The notes: generated by a model not told the origin, from the letters alone. Positions 28,664 through 38,542 are shown, numbered from the stretch's first letter. The stretch: DNA of 64,000 bases from Pseudoalteromonas rubra (GCF_005886805.2 NZ_CP045429.1:4000501-4064500), one strand, 5' to 3'. Numbers and translations: made by a program.

Positions 28664-29857
28664 TCAATTGCTTAACAGTGAGTGGCAAATACGCTTAATA
28701 TTATCCGTCGCTTTTCCTTCATAAATATCGAGCGAAGAAACTTGTTCTGCAGATTTTAATACCTCATCAAGTGCCGCAGGCAATTCATCCGCTGTTTGCA
28801 CCCCAACTGACATTGCGAGCTTCTCGTAAGATGCAACGACGCGATAAACGGTGTTCTCTAGGGTAATCAATTGAGCACCCAGTAGAACCCCCTCCAGACC
28901 AACTGTACTCACTGCTGTGATGACAATATCAGTATGCATAAGCAATTCATGCAAATCTTCACTCGGCGGTGACACTTTAACATTTGAACATTCTGAATAA
29001 TCAATATTAAAGTTAGGATGGCCTCTGAAGGTCATAGAGATTGACTCTTTGCCAGCCAATTGATTGAGCACTTTCCTGACATCATGTTCAAGCTCAGGGT
29101 CAGCTGTAACCTCTGGAAACTTTGGATGTGAAGCCGGAAGAGGCACATCAGCATACAATATGTTGACTGTACTTCTATTGCGTTTGTTGTTCTGCCACTC
29201 CGCCTTTCTGAGCTTCAGTGAGTCGAAAACTGGAGAGCCAGTGACGACCACGTCTTGCTCCGAAAATGCACTGGCATCGACAAGCTCTTTTTTCATCGCT
29301 TCATTAATTACGCAGATCTTAGATGCGACTTGTTGTTTGGCAACATCTAAGACACCGCCACCAATCCACAAGTTGTCAGCGACACAGACCGAAGGAATAC
29401 CGCGTTGTTTTGCAACAAAAAGTGCGGCTCTTTCCGACCGTGGAGAGTTTGTTGCAACAACCAGGTCCGGCTTGATCACATCGAACACCCCTCCCATGAA
29501 TCTTGTCGGAAAAAAACACCCTCTACCTTCTTGTTGGTATTTCTCTCTGCCTTTAGCGTCGCCATGCTCCATGAGCAACTCTTGAAAATTCACGCCCATA
29601 TAGGCAATCGTTTCATCTAGATCTAAAGCATTCATGTTTGCAGACAGTTCCTTCCCCAATCTAGCGGCTTCAGAACCGATAAGCTCAGGAAAGTCAGAAT
29701 ATGAGAGGAAAGGAATCCCTTCCTCCTTGAGATATTCTCGCGCGCTGGTGAAGGCTAAAATCGCAACATCAAAATCATTTGTTAATGTAGGGTACAAATG
29801 CTTTATAATCTTGACGTGGCCTCCGCCATAACACACCAATAATATCTTTTTTTTCAT
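28664..29857 (-). CDS. GT-B-fold protein, putative glycosyltransferase
   Basis: I do not recognise a named family with certainty. The 397-residue protein begins KKKILLVCYGGGHVKIIKHL, a Gly/His loop typical of GT-B enzymes. It has a mid-region VVATNSPRSERAAL and a C-terminal half with MTFRGHPNF and ITAVSTVGLEGVLLGAQLITLEN, the pattern of the nucleotide-sugar-binding half in 2-epimerase-like and glycerophosphotransferase-like enzymes. There is no membrane segment. It is the last gene of the capsule operon; its start coincides with the last base of the asparagine-synthetase-like gene (29857), a coupled arrangement. Likely role: transfer of a sugar or of the nonulosonic acid made by the neighbouring operon; this is inference. 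Confidence 0.5.
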   Translation of the reverse strand: MKKKILLVCYGGGHVKIIKHLYPTLTNDFDVAILAFTSAREYLKEEGIPFLSYSDFPELIGSEAARLGKELSANMNALDLDETIAYMGVNFQELLMEHGDAKGREKYQQEGRGCFFPTRFMGGVFDVIKPDLVVATNSPRSERAALFVAKQRGIPSVCVADNLWIGGGVLDVAKQQVASKICVINEAMKKELVDASAFSEQDVVVTGSPVFDSLKLRKAEWQNNKRNRSTVNILYADVPLPASHPKFPEVTADPELEHDVRKVLNQLAGKESISMTFRGHPNFNIDYSECSNVKVSPPSEDLHELLMHTDIVITAVSTVGLEGVLLGAQLITLENTVYRVVASYEKLAMSVGVQTADELPAALDEVLKSAEQVSSLDIYEGKATDNIKRICHSLLSN

Positions 29858-31614
29858 TAGTCTAAGAACCTTCTACACCACAGTTCAAACGCCATCAGCG
29901 CCCTTATTTCTCGTGTGTTGTTTTCCCGGTCATTCACGTGGTCTTCAAACAAACGCGCGACAAAGTCATAGTTAAAGAAACCACGAGCTTGCGTTCTTGG
30001 ACTAATTAACAAATCTACACACAGGTCTTTCAATGTCGTTTTAAACCAATCACCGATAGGCACCGTAAACATTTGTTTCTTCCTGTACGCCAGGTCCGTC
30101 CCTATCAGGTCTTCGACCGCTTTCTTGTAGATGTACTTTGTTTCGGAGTTTCTGAGCTTGAGCTCACCAGGCATGCTAAAAGCAAGCTCAATCAATCTAT
30201 AGTCCAAAAACGGGGCGCGATTTTCAATTGAAACAGCCATACCCGTTCTGTCTGGTTTTACCAGGTTATTACCAGAAAGAAGTAGCTGAGTATCAATATA
30301 AAGGGCCTTATTAATATCATCCATATGCTGTACGTCAGAAAGCAGCGGCTCAAGCCTCTCTTTTACAACTTCTGAACGCAAATTAGATCTATACTCGTCA
30401 GTCAGTAACTGATCTAGTTTGTCTTTCGGAAATAACGTCAGCTGTTTGTGATAATCAGCATCGAAATTATGTGCTCTATTGTCTTTAAAGAAGTGCAGGT
30501 ATTTATCATAGCCAGCAAACAGTTCATCGGCACCATCACCCGTCAGCACCATTTTCACATCAGCGGCAGCCATTTCTGCCACCTTATATGTAGGCATAAA
30601 TGATACGTCACCATGAGGTTGGTCACAGTGATAAAGTACCTTTTCCCACAGATCCAACATATTAGGATCTACTTTCTTCAAATGATGCTCTGTAGAGAAA
30701 CGAACTGCCGCCTCCTCTGCATACGGAGACTCATCGTACTTTTTATCATCAAAACCAATACTATAGGTTTTTACAGGCTCACTAAGGTGCTTTGCCATCA
30801 GGCCAACAACACTACTTGAGTCAACCCCGCCGGACAAAAACGCACCGAAAGGTACGTCTGCACGTAATCTGATCCGAACAGCATCATCAAGAATGGTGTT
30901 AAACTCTGAGATCCACTCTTGCTCTGTTTTGTTTTGAGTTTCTACTTTACTCAAATCCCACCACTTCTTCGAAGAAATGCCTTGCTCGTTTATTTCTAGG
31001 TAAGAACCGGTTTCAACATGGAATATGTTTTCGAAGATAGTTCTGGGCTGCGGAATATAGTTAAACGAGAAGAATTCCTCAATTGCTTGTGAGCAAACAG
31101 GCGGTTTATCAATAACCTTCAGTATCGATTTAATTTCAGACGAGAATACTAAACTGTTGCCATCATAGAAATAGTGCAACGGCTTTTCACCAACCCTATC
31201 TCTAATTAAATACATTGTATTTTTATTTTTATCAAAAATAGAAATGGCGAACATGCCATTGAGCTTGGAAATGCCGTCTATCCCATCACGCTCATAAAGT
31301 CGTAAAATAACTTCAGTATCGCAGTGAGTTTTACACTCAAAGCCCTGCTCGCTTAATTCATCGGCCAACTCTACGTGGTTAAAGATTTCACCATTTTGAA
31401 CAACAACGATATTGCCACAGTCAGAAACAAAAGGCTGCTGACCATGCTCAATATCTAGGATCGCAAGCCTTTGGTTACCCAATGATAATTTAGGGGTAAA
31501 GTAGATTCCCTGGCCATCTGGACCTCGATGTGAGATGGCTTGCCCCATAGACTCAATTTGGTGCTCTGAATATTCTACATTTGAGAAGCTGTAGTGCCCA
31601 AAGATACCGCACAT
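29857..31614 (-). CDS. Asparagine-synthetase-like glutamine amidotransferase 1
   Basis: The 585-residue protein has the class II glutaminase domain with catalytic Cys2 (MCGIFGHYS) and a C-terminal ATP-pyrophosphatase domain with LSGGVDSS near residue 260 and TGDGADELFAGY. This is the AsnB architecture: ammonia from glutamine is passed to an adenylated carboxylate. In polysaccharide loci such proteins often amidate uronic acids rather than aspartate. The ATG at 31614 is required for an N-terminal Cys. It begins 3 nt after the sugar-transferase stop. It is clearly distinct from the second homologue at 34101. Confidence 0.88.
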   Translation of the reverse strand: MCGIFGHYSFSNVEYSEHQIESMGQAISHRGPDGQGIYFTPKLSLGNQRLAILDIEHGQQPFVSDCGNIVVVQNGEIFNHVELADELSEQGFECKTHCDTEVILRLYERDGIDGISKLNGMFAISIFDKNKNTMYLIRDRVGEKPLHYFYDGNSLVFSSEIKSILKVIDKPPVCSQAIEEFFSFNYIPQPRTIFENIFHVETGSYLEINEQGISSKKWWDLSKVETQNKTEQEWISEFNTILDDAVRIRLRADVPFGAFLSGGVDSSSVVGLMAKHLSEPVKTYSIGFDDKKYDESPYAEEAAVRFSTEHHLKKVDPNMLDLWEKVLYHCDQPHGDVSFMPTYKVAEMAAADVKMVLTGDGADELFAGYDKYLHFFKDNRAHNFDADYHKQLTLFPKDKLDQLLTDEYRSNLRSEVVKERLEPLLSDVQHMDDINKALYIDTQLLLSGNNLVKPDRTGMAVSIENRAPFLDYRLIELAFSMPGELKLRNSETKYIYKKAVEDLIGTDLAYRKKQMFTVPIGDWFKTTLKDLCVDLLISPRTQARGFFNYDFVARLFEDHVNDRENNTREIRALMAFELWCRRFLD

Positions 31615-31616
31615 AC

Positions 31617-32168
31617 TCAATATCCGCCTTTTACAATAACTTGTTTAACTGTTAACAGAACCAATTTGATATCCAAAATCAAATTAGAACGCTTTGCGTA
31701 ATCTAGATCTAGCTCTAGCCTTTGTTGCATCGTTGCGCTTGATCTGTACATGACCTGTGCCAACCCGGTTATACCAGGTTTTACTGAATTTCTTAGCTGC
31801 CAGTCCTCGGCTGTATACTCCTTGACCTGTTGTGGGACATTTGGTCTCGGCCCAACAACACTCATATCTCCTTTAAGCACATTTAGTAACTGAGGCAGTT
31901 CATCAATACTGGTTCGTCTAATAAACTTGCCAATTTTAGTAATGCGGGGATCCCCTACTTGGGTTGAGTAACCACCTATCTTATCTGCGTTCGCAACCAT
32001 AGAACGGAATTTGTACAACTTAAACGTCTTACCATTTAATCCGACCCTGTCCTGTAAATAGAACGCAGAACCACCGTCTTTTTTGATAAGAACCGCCGTA
32101 ATAATGAATACGGGGAATAAAAGTACAAGGCCAATTAAGGAAGAAACTAAATCGAATAATCTTTTCAC
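31617..32168 (-). CDS. Initiating phosphoglycosyl transferase (PglC/WcaJ-C type)
   Basis: These monotopic enzymes load the first sugar-phosphate onto undecaprenyl phosphate at the inner membrane. The 183-residue protein is the minimal form: a re-entrant N-terminal helix (about 4-28), the KFRSM motif near 53-57, the catalytic D89-E90 in SIDELPQL, and GDMSVVGPRP. The small size fits PglC, which prefers UDP-diNAcBac-type sugars. Two dehydratases of the PglF/WbpM class upstream could supply the 6-deoxy amino-sugar donor. It is the only initiating transferase seen in the window. Confidence 0.92.
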   Translation of the reverse strand: MKRLFDLVSSLIGLVLLFPVFIITAVLIKKDGGSAFYLQDRVGLNGKTFKLYKFRSMVANADKIGGYSTQVGDPRITKIGKFIRRTSIDELPQLLNVLKGDMSVVGPRPNVPQQVKEYTAEDWQLRNSVKPGITGLAQVMYRSSATMQQRLELDLDYAKRSNLILDIKLVLLTVKQVIVKGGY

Positions 32169-32176
32169 TTTTCCAC

Positions 32177-32989
32177 CTAGCCCACAATTGCTCGAACGTT
32201 ACGACAAAAAGTGTCGTGGAGCTGATTCAAACTTGTCTTATCACTGGACAACAGCTTGTCTCTGGCTGCATTCAGTGCCTTAAACTCTTCACTAAATTTA
32301 TCAAGGCATAGTTCCCCATCAGTTCCCAGTGAAATCTGCTGATGAAATGCTCTGGAAAGAATTACGCCACGAGACCCCAGTCTAACATGCTCAGCCATAA
32401 CCAGTTCTCCGTCAACTTCCCCGGATCCTACCCTTGCAATTCCACCGATACCAAATGGCTTCTTAAACCCGGCAAGCCGTTGCTCCAGATATCCACTTTC
32501 AAGCAACTGAAACATGAACTTTAAGCCCATCTCTAAATGCAGGTCATTCAATCCAATATGGACCTCATCTACATATTCACAGTCATCGAGTTCTTGCAAA
32601 ATATTCGAGGCATCAATGGTCTCAACCAATGGGATAAACTTCGCTCGCCCAGCAATCAACTTACCAACACTTTCAATTTCAGACATTGACTTAAACATTG
32701 GCAGCATGATGATATCAGCGCCACGGTTAATCACTTCCTCGATTTCTTCAGCAGAACCACTGAAGTAAGGATTTATTCTCACCAAAAGTTCAGAGTTCTT
32801 CAATGCTGCCTTGACCGCAGAAACATCTGCAAGAGAATGATGACTGATAACCGTATCAAGATGGCCTTGCCTGGCATTTTTGCCGTTGATCTCAAGATCG
32901 ACAAAAATCCGATCAACACCACAAGTATCTAACCCAGCTGCGATAACAGGATTGTTTGTTATCATCAAATATTTAAAACTATTATCCAT
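32177..32989 (-). CDS. HpcH/HpaI-family aldolase/lyase
   Basis: The 270-residue protein has the TIM-barrel pattern of HpcH/HpaI and citrate-lyase-beta enzymes: VDLE near the start, RINPY, ADIIMLPM, PLVETIDA with the metal-binding Glu, and IGLNDL with the metal-binding Asp. Family members cleave or form C-C bonds using pyruvate or acetyl-type donors with a divalent metal. Its substrate here is unknown. It sits inside the capsule operon, overlapping the GT4 gene end by 8 nt and 8 nt ahead of the sugar transferase, so it should act on a sugar or on an acyl substituent of the repeat unit. Housekeeping catabolism is unlikely in this setting. Confidence 0.8.
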   Translation of the reverse strand: MDNSFKYLMITNNPVIAAGLDTCGVDRIFVDLEINGKNARQGHLDTVISHHSLADVSAVKAALKNSELLVRINPYFSGSAEEIEEVINRGADIIMLPMFKSMSEIESVGKLIAGRAKFIPLVETIDASNILQELDDCEYVDEVHIGLNDLHLEMGLKFMFQLLESGYLEQRLAGFKKPFGIGGIARVGSGEVDGELVMAEHVRLGSRGVILSRAFHQQISLGTDGELCLDKFSEEFKALNAARDKLLSSDKTSLNQLHDTFCRNVRAIVG

Positions 32990-34091
32990 CTTCCCTATAA
33001 GCCTTTTCTATTCTGTCACACACTTTTTCTGAGGTAAGTTGCTCTAACACGAAGTTATACGCGTTACTTTCTCTTTCTCTCATCATAGAGGGGTTATTTG
33101 ACAAATATTCGATTTCTGACACCAGTGAATCTATATCATTAGGCTCGAACACTTTCCCCGCTTTTCCGTCGTTGGTCAGCTCTTTCAGGCCACTGATATC
33201 ACTACCAATCCAGGTTTTTCCTAAGGCCATTGCTTCAACAATTGCATTTGGGAAAAGCTCGCCTTTGACTGAAGGTTGTGTGTAAAGATCGAAAGCCATA
33301 TGATATGTTTCCGACTTCATTACTCGTCCTACAAAAACCACATGTTCCGCAACATTTAACTCATCTGCAAGTGCTTGCACACGCTCAAAATCTGCTCCAT
33401 GCCCAACTAACATCAACTTATATTTACTGTCTTTTTCAAGCAGCTTAGCTAGTACTCTGACTAGCACGTCTTGTCCCTTCCAACCGGAAAACGCACCAAC
33501 ATGGCCTATTAAAAAGTCAGAAGGTTTAATGTTGTATTCTGCTCTGACCTTTTCTTTTGACAGTGAATTCTTATCAAAAATATTTAGATCGGCACCATTA
33601 AAAGTAACACTGATTTTCTTAGGATCTGCACCGACTCTAATCAGTTCTTTTCTCGCAAATTCGCAAACTGCGAGAAGCTTAGCTGGGTAGATCTTATATA
33701 TCCAGTTTCTATATTGATGCGAAGGTCTTAGCTCAATTCCTCTCACACTTCTCACAATAGTGACTTTTCGACCAGCTAATAATGAAGCAAAGTATGCAAT
33801 AAAACTACATGCTCCATTGTGTGTATGAACAACATTTATATTATTATCCTTAATAATACTCTTTATGTGGCTAACAGACTTAAAAAAGGATCCAATACCG
33901 CGTTCTAATCTAGCTAAACTAGGCACCTCAATAAATTCAAATCCATTTTCCTTTATTATATCATCCATATACCCCTTAGCGCCGGCAAAATAAGACTCAT
34001 AACCTCTTTCTCGGAATTGGAGTGCGATTTTTAGAGGTTGAGTACCTGGACCATTATCTAAGTACTCGGATCTCATATGCAATACGTTCAT
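32982..34091 (-). CDS. GT4-family glycosyltransferase
   Basis: A retaining GT-B glycosyltransferase of 369 residues with the acceptor-side Rossmann domain (MNVLHMRSEYLDNGPGTQPL start) and the donor-side domain with VGAFSGWKGQDVLVR, LVGHG and the EX7E region PNAIVEAMALGKTWIGSDISG. It should add one sugar of the capsule repeat unit at the cytoplasmic face. Donor and linkage cannot be told. It is the gene after the second amidotransferase in the operon. Confidence 0.9.
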   Translation of the reverse strand: MNVLHMRSEYLDNGPGTQPLKIALQFRERGYESYFAGAKGYMDDIIKENGFEFIEVPSLARLERGIGSFFKSVSHIKSIIKDNNINVVHTHNGACSFIAYFASLLAGRKVTIVRSVRGIELRPSHQYRNWIYKIYPAKLLAVCEFARKELIRVGADPKKISVTFNGADLNIFDKNSLSKEKVRAEYNIKPSDFLIGHVGAFSGWKGQDVLVRVLAKLLEKDSKYKLMLVGHGADFERVQALADELNVAEHVVFVGRVMKSETYHMAFDLYTQPSVKGELFPNAIVEAMALGKTWIGSDISGLKELTNDGKAGKVFEPNDIDSLVSEIEYLSNNPSMMRERESNAYNFVLEQLTSEKVCDRIEKAYREDG

Positions 34092-34100
34092 ACATCCTCA

Positions 34101-35894
34101 TTATTTGATTATATTATTCATAAATACCGAGTAAGAATACAAGGTAAATATTCTCACTGAATGCGACTCATTGCCACTATCAAACTCTTTAAAAAGATTC
34201 GATAAGCTTTCTTTACTAATAAACTTGCTGATAAACTGACAAGAGAGTAAGTGCTTTCTTACCTTAGAGCCAAAATCACTAGAACACCAACTAGACAACG
34301 GTACTCTAAAGCCCTGCTTTTTATTTTTATACACTTCATTAGATATGTAATCAGAAAGCAACTCCCTTAGAGGGGTTTTGCCCGCACCTTTTTCGATGCA
34401 GTTTTCGGGATTATAAAACATTCTAGAAAAGTTGTACAATTCTAAGTCTAATAGTGGCACACGCCCTTCCATACTTGCAGCCATCGTAATCCGATCGCTT
34501 TTCTGTAATAACTTTCTGGAAAGGAAATTTCTTAATTCAAAACCATGAAGCTGCGATACACTCGACAGGCTTTGTTGAGTATATAAGTTATCTTTTAGAT
34601 AATTATCATAGTGCGTAAATGGACCATAACTAATCCCATCCGGATAAGCCAGTTTAAGAAAAGTTGCTACTTTCTTAGAAAAATTACTTTTACTGCTTTC
34701 AAAAAACCTAACCAAGTTACTGTATAAACCTGACTTAAACACTAACTTTGGTAGGAGTTTTTCCGACAGCAACTTATGGTTCCAATACTTATGATGTGTG
34801 TAACCATAAAAAAGTTCATCGCCTCCGTCACCTAACAAGCATACTTTATAAGAATCACTTGCCTTCCTACTCAGTGCTAATAAAGGAATGGTCGCGAAAT
34901 CACTGATTGGCTCATCCAACGACAGTAAAGCTTCTTCAAATAAGCTCTCCAAGTTCTCAGGATCAATCTTCACGATTTCAAGATCAATACCTAAATCCTC
35001 AGCAACGAGTTTAGCTTGAGAGCTTTCGTCGATATCGCCTTCATCAAACGCCAGGCAAAATGCTTTAATTTTCTTCGTTTTGCTGACTATACTGGCAACC
35101 AAGGATGAGTCTATCCCTCCACTTAAGAATAAACACACATCAACATCTGCATGTAACTGCCTTTCGACTGAAGACTCAACAACATCTTTAAGGCTATCTT
35201 TTTCAGAGAAAGTGGAGTTATAGACAATGCTACCCTGAGATTTCTCACTTGATAACCTTATCCAGGAGCCGTCCTTAAGCTTCCTAATATTCTTAAAAGG
35301 TGTCGTTTGCTCTAAAAACATACCTTGTTGTAGGAAGCCATATGTTGCACTATCGTCAACCTCCAACAGCTCGGGATCCATGGCGTGAATGTACTGCGCT
35401 AACGCTGTTAACTCAGAGCTGAAAATAATCAATTCATCATCTTCATAAAGATACAATGACTTGATACCCAATGGGTCAACCGCTAAAGTCAAAGAGTTAT
35501 CACGCTCAGAGTGTATAGCAAACGCATACATTCCATTTAAGTCATTAAAGGACTTTTCACCACTAACTTTATATCCTGATAAAATCACTTCGGTATCGCT
35601 GTGATTAGAAAAGTTGTAGTCATGACTTGCTCTTAGTTCATTGTGGTTATAGATCTCTCCATTAAAAACGATTGTGTCACTAATATCACTTTTCATTGGT
35701 TGGATGCCCGACTCGACATCCACAATACTTAGTCTCAAGTGCCCCAGTAGTGACTTTCGGTCAGAAGAAATAAATAAGCCGTTAGAGTCTGGGCCGCGAT
35801 GGTGTAAAGCCTGGAAAAAGTGTTCAGATACTTTTTCTTCCGTGGCCTGGCTGATAGAACTACTTTTACTGTATAAACCAAATATCCCGCACAT
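34101..35894 (-). CDS. Asparagine-synthetase-like glutamine amidotransferase 2
   Basis: The 597-residue protein has Cys2 (MCGIFGLYS), the glutaminase fold, and a synthetase domain with LSGGIDSS near 256 and LLGDGGDELFYGY. It is only distantly similar to the homologue at 29857, so it is not a local duplicate. Gene context (ugd, uronate epimerase, Wzx/Wzy) again suggests amidation of an acidic sugar. The composition is more AT-rich than its homologue. It lies 15 nt after wzy. Confidence 0.87.
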   Translation of the reverse strand: MCGIFGLYSKSSSISQATEEKVSEHFFQALHHRGPDSNGLFISSDRKSLLGHLRLSIVDVESGIQPMKSDISDTIVFNGEIYNHNELRASHDYNFSNHSDTEVILSGYKVSGEKSFNDLNGMYAFAIHSERDNSLTLAVDPLGIKSLYLYEDDELIIFSSELTALAQYIHAMDPELLEVDDSATYGFLQQGMFLEQTTPFKNIRKLKDGSWIRLSSEKSQGSIVYNSTFSEKDSLKDVVESSVERQLHADVDVCLFLSGGIDSSLVASIVSKTKKIKAFCLAFDEGDIDESSQAKLVAEDLGIDLEIVKIDPENLESLFEEALLSLDEPISDFATIPLLALSRKASDSYKVCLLGDGGDELFYGYTHHKYWNHKLLSEKLLPKLVFKSGLYSNLVRFFESSKSNFSKKVATFLKLAYPDGISYGPFTHYDNYLKDNLYTQQSLSSVSQLHGFELRNFLSRKLLQKSDRITMAASMEGRVPLLDLELYNFSRMFYNPENCIEKGAGKTPLRELLSDYISNEVYKNKKQGFRVPLSSWCSSDFGSKVRKHLLSCQFISKFISKESLSNLFKEFDSGNESHSVRIFTLYSYSVFMNNIIK

Positions 35895-35909
35895 AACTAC
35901 CTACAAGTA

Positions 35910-37085
35910 TTAATTCTTTTCATATTTCAGAGAAACAAATGCACACAAGACAAGTAAGCACACTATCCCTCTAAAAAACGAATAAAATATCGAATCGAAC
36001 AATGAAAAATAAAATATCGACGAAGAGAAGAACAGCAATAGAGTGCCAATGCATTTATCTATAGCCAATATATTAAAAGAGATCTTTAACAAATAAATTA
36101 AAAAGAAACTATAAGCTGCGACACCGAGCAAACCAAGTTCAAGTGTAAACCTTAGAAAGCTTGAGTGAGGATGTGGATAAACATCCAATATATACTTATT
36201 TACATACATGGATTCCATTGCCAGATCTAGGTTACCAATCCCAAGACCCAAATAATTCCCTGAGAAAATAAAATCATATGTAAATATATACATACCCAAC
36301 CTTTCCAAGTTTGAATAGTTGTTTGTTTGGTCAAGGCCAAATGCAGATATAACGTAATCTATACTAAAAAAACTAATAACAAAGAAAATCAAGAAAAAAG
36401 AAATTAAGTAAATTTTATTCAAAATGCGTTCTTTATCCTTAAATACCGACCCAAATATAACAATAAAAGGCGTTATCATTATAAAGAAGAGTGCACTCCT
36501 CGATTCATACAAACTAATCGCATACATGTAAATTATAAAATCAAAAATAATACTATAAGACTTATTTCTCAGATAGAAATAGAGTGAGCTTCCCAGACCG
36601 GCAAGCACAATAAGCATAGCATCTTCATTTTTACCAAACATGTAAAAGTCGTCGACACCTAAAAATATACTTACGACCTTGAGAAGACACAAAATTATAC
36701 ACGAATAACGTAGGTTATTTAAAAGTAGTGAAGGGTTTCTTATTATTGGCTTACCAGACATAATAAAAACAATAAAGATAAACGACAATACTAAAAACTG
36801 AACCAGCTGAGTCATAGCCCTAGCATTAAACACTGAAAAGAAATAGGGTATAAAAAGCAAAGACATAATCAGCAGGAAAAATATTATGTTTTTCCTACTA
36901 AAACTAACCTTGTTAAAATTAAAATAATTGAAAAATATTTTAGAGAAGCAAAGTAAAGCCGCAACATATGGATTCAGCAGCATTACAATTGAAAAGATAA
37001 AATTTATACCTGTCGTAAAGTAGACTAAGAAACTTGCAATTAAAACAAGAGCAGAAAGAAGCTGTATATTTTCCAATAAGAACAT
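35910..37085 (-). CDS. wzy: Polysaccharide polymerase Wzy (O-antigen ligase/polymerase fold)
   Basis: A very hydrophobic protein of 391 residues with about eleven membrane helices. A larger hydrophilic loop near residues 255-315 contains the PHPHSSFLRFTLELG segment, which is the motif of the Wzy/WaaL family. Wzy polymerises lipid-linked repeat units at the periplasmic face. A ligase cannot be excluded by sequence, but the location between wzx and the transferases favours a polymerase. It is markedly AT-rich, usual for this gene class. It starts 3 nt after the flippase stop. Confidence 0.8.
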   Translation of the reverse strand: MFLLENIQLLSALVLIASFLVYFTTGINFIFSIVMLLNPYVAALLCFSKIFFNYFNFNKVSFSRKNIIFFLLIMSLLFIPYFFSVFNARAMTQLVQFLVLSFIFIVFIMSGKPIIRNPSLLLNNLRYSCIILCLLKVVSIFLGVDDFYMFGKNEDAMLIVLAGLGSSLYFYLRNKSYSIIFDFIIYMYAISLYESRSALFFIMITPFIVIFGSVFKDKERILNKIYLISFFLIFFVISFFSIDYVISAFGLDQTNNYSNLERLGMYIFTYDFIFSGNYLGLGIGNLDLAMESMYVNKYILDVYPHPHSSFLRFTLELGLLGVAAYSFFLIYLLKISFNILAIDKCIGTLLLFFSSSIFYFSLFDSIFYSFFRGIVCLLVLCAFVSLKYEKN

Positions 37086-37087
37086 AA

Positions 37088-38542
37088 CTATTTCAACTCA
37101 ATTAAACTTAAGTAAAAGCGTCTATTCGTTGCAAAAGACAACAAGTAATAAACAATAAAAAACACAATGCAAGAAACAATGAAGTTAATTTCAATGAGGC
37201 TAATCAACCACAGAGAACATAACGAAATCACGATATGGAGTGACATTACTTTAGCATCTCCGATACTCACTAACTTAAATCCTTGCCTGCTGAGAACGAT
37301 AACTAATAGTATGCATTGCATAAATGAAATCACAGTCGAGGAGAGTGCAACTCCTTGAAGCCCAAAAAACTCAATAAAAACTGAATTCAATGCATAATTG
37401 AGCACCAAGAAGCATACCCCAAAGCTAGTGATAATGTTGGATTTTCCTAAAGAGAACATCACCTTTAACAGCAGTAGATAGATTGATGAAAAGACCACCA
37501 TAAAGGCATAACCGCTTAAGATCCCACCAACATCTTGTGCTAGATCAGAGCCGTAAATAATAGCCGCAACACCATTCCCTTCAAAATAAAACAAAACCGA
37601 GATAGGTAGGCTAAACATCACAATCAGCAACATCAGCTTGTTTGTAATAAAGTTCGCTTTAGTCAGATCATTATCAGACACTAGCCTAGACACTCTGGGG
37701 TAGAAAACCGTCAAGATTGCAGCTACAAAGATTGCTCCAAATATTTTAACCAGCCTGTTAGCATACATAAGGTTGGAAACGCCACCTTCAGCAAAACCAC
37801 TAGCAAAATACTGGTCAACTAATATATTAATCTCTTCGATACTTAAGAACGCAATTAGTGGAAGCAACGCAAGCAGCACACTAATATTGCGTTTCCAGTG
37901 CCACTTTCTAAGCAAACTATAACGATTGTTAAAATAATATCTTTGACAGCCGTAACATAGCAGCATAGTTAACAGATAAATCGTTGCAAATAGATAAACA
38001 GCAAGCTCGTCAGAAATCGCCAGTTCAACGAGGAAATAGATAGCAACTAGTTGAAACGAATTCAGTATTATTGGGTTCAATGTTGATACACTAAACCTTT
38101 CGTTAATCTGATTACCCTGGGTAGGCAATTGGAACAATATTGATAAAACAGGAAGTAGGCAAAATAATTCAAGTAGAACCTGAGTATTTTTCACCAAGAC
38201 AGGATTGTCACCACTAACCAGCAAGGATGATATATGGCCTGAAAATAAATAGATTCCAAGAGAAATAATTGAAAAAACAAAGATCAAGAACAAGTATATC
38301 TCTTTAAAGAAATCGGTTTGCCTTAGCTCTGTTTTTCTCGCAATATATTTTGGTATGAAAACTGTGGATACAGCACCTGAAATTACTACAGTTTCAAAAA
38401 ACGTGGTAAAAGAAAATGAAAGAAAAAATGCGTCTAGCCAATAACTATTTGGATATGCATTAGCCATCTGTTGAATTCTCAGAAAAGCTACAATTTTACC
38501 CAAAAATGTGAATATAAAGGCAATACCAATTGAACGAATCAC
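37088..38542 (-). CDS. wzx: Repeat-unit flippase Wzx (MOP superfamily)
   Basis: The 484-residue protein has about 14 membrane helices and the MviN/MATE-like pattern (conserved FYPRVSRL and GVALSSTVISF). It should move the undecaprenyl-linked repeat unit across the inner membrane. It starts at a GTG (38542) without a clear ribosome site, so the true start may be a little downstream. It heads the minus-strand run of transferases and amidotransferases. A second, unrelated flippase is at 59177. Confidence 0.85.
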   Translation of the reverse strand: MIRSIGIAFIFTFLGKIVAFLRIQQMANAYPNSYWLDAFFLSFSFTTFFETVVISGAVSTVFIPKYIARKTELRQTDFFKEIYLFLIFVFSIISLGIYLFSGHISSLLVSGDNPVLVKNTQVLLELFCLLPVLSILFQLPTQGNQINERFSVSTLNPIILNSFQLVAIYFLVELAISDELAVYLFATIYLLTMLLCYGCQRYYFNNRYSLLRKWHWKRNISVLLALLPLIAFLSIEEINILVDQYFASGFAEGGVSNLMYANRLVKIFGAIFVAAILTVFYPRVSRLVSDNDLTKANFITNKLMLLIVMFSLPISVLFYFEGNGVAAIIYGSDLAQDVGGILSGYAFMVVFSSIYLLLLKVMFSLGKSNIITSFGVCFLVLNYALNSVFIEFFGLQGVALSSTVISFMQCILLVIVLSRQGFKLVSIGDAKVMSLHIVISLCSLWLISLIEINFIVSCIVFFIVYYLLSFATNRRFYLSLIELK

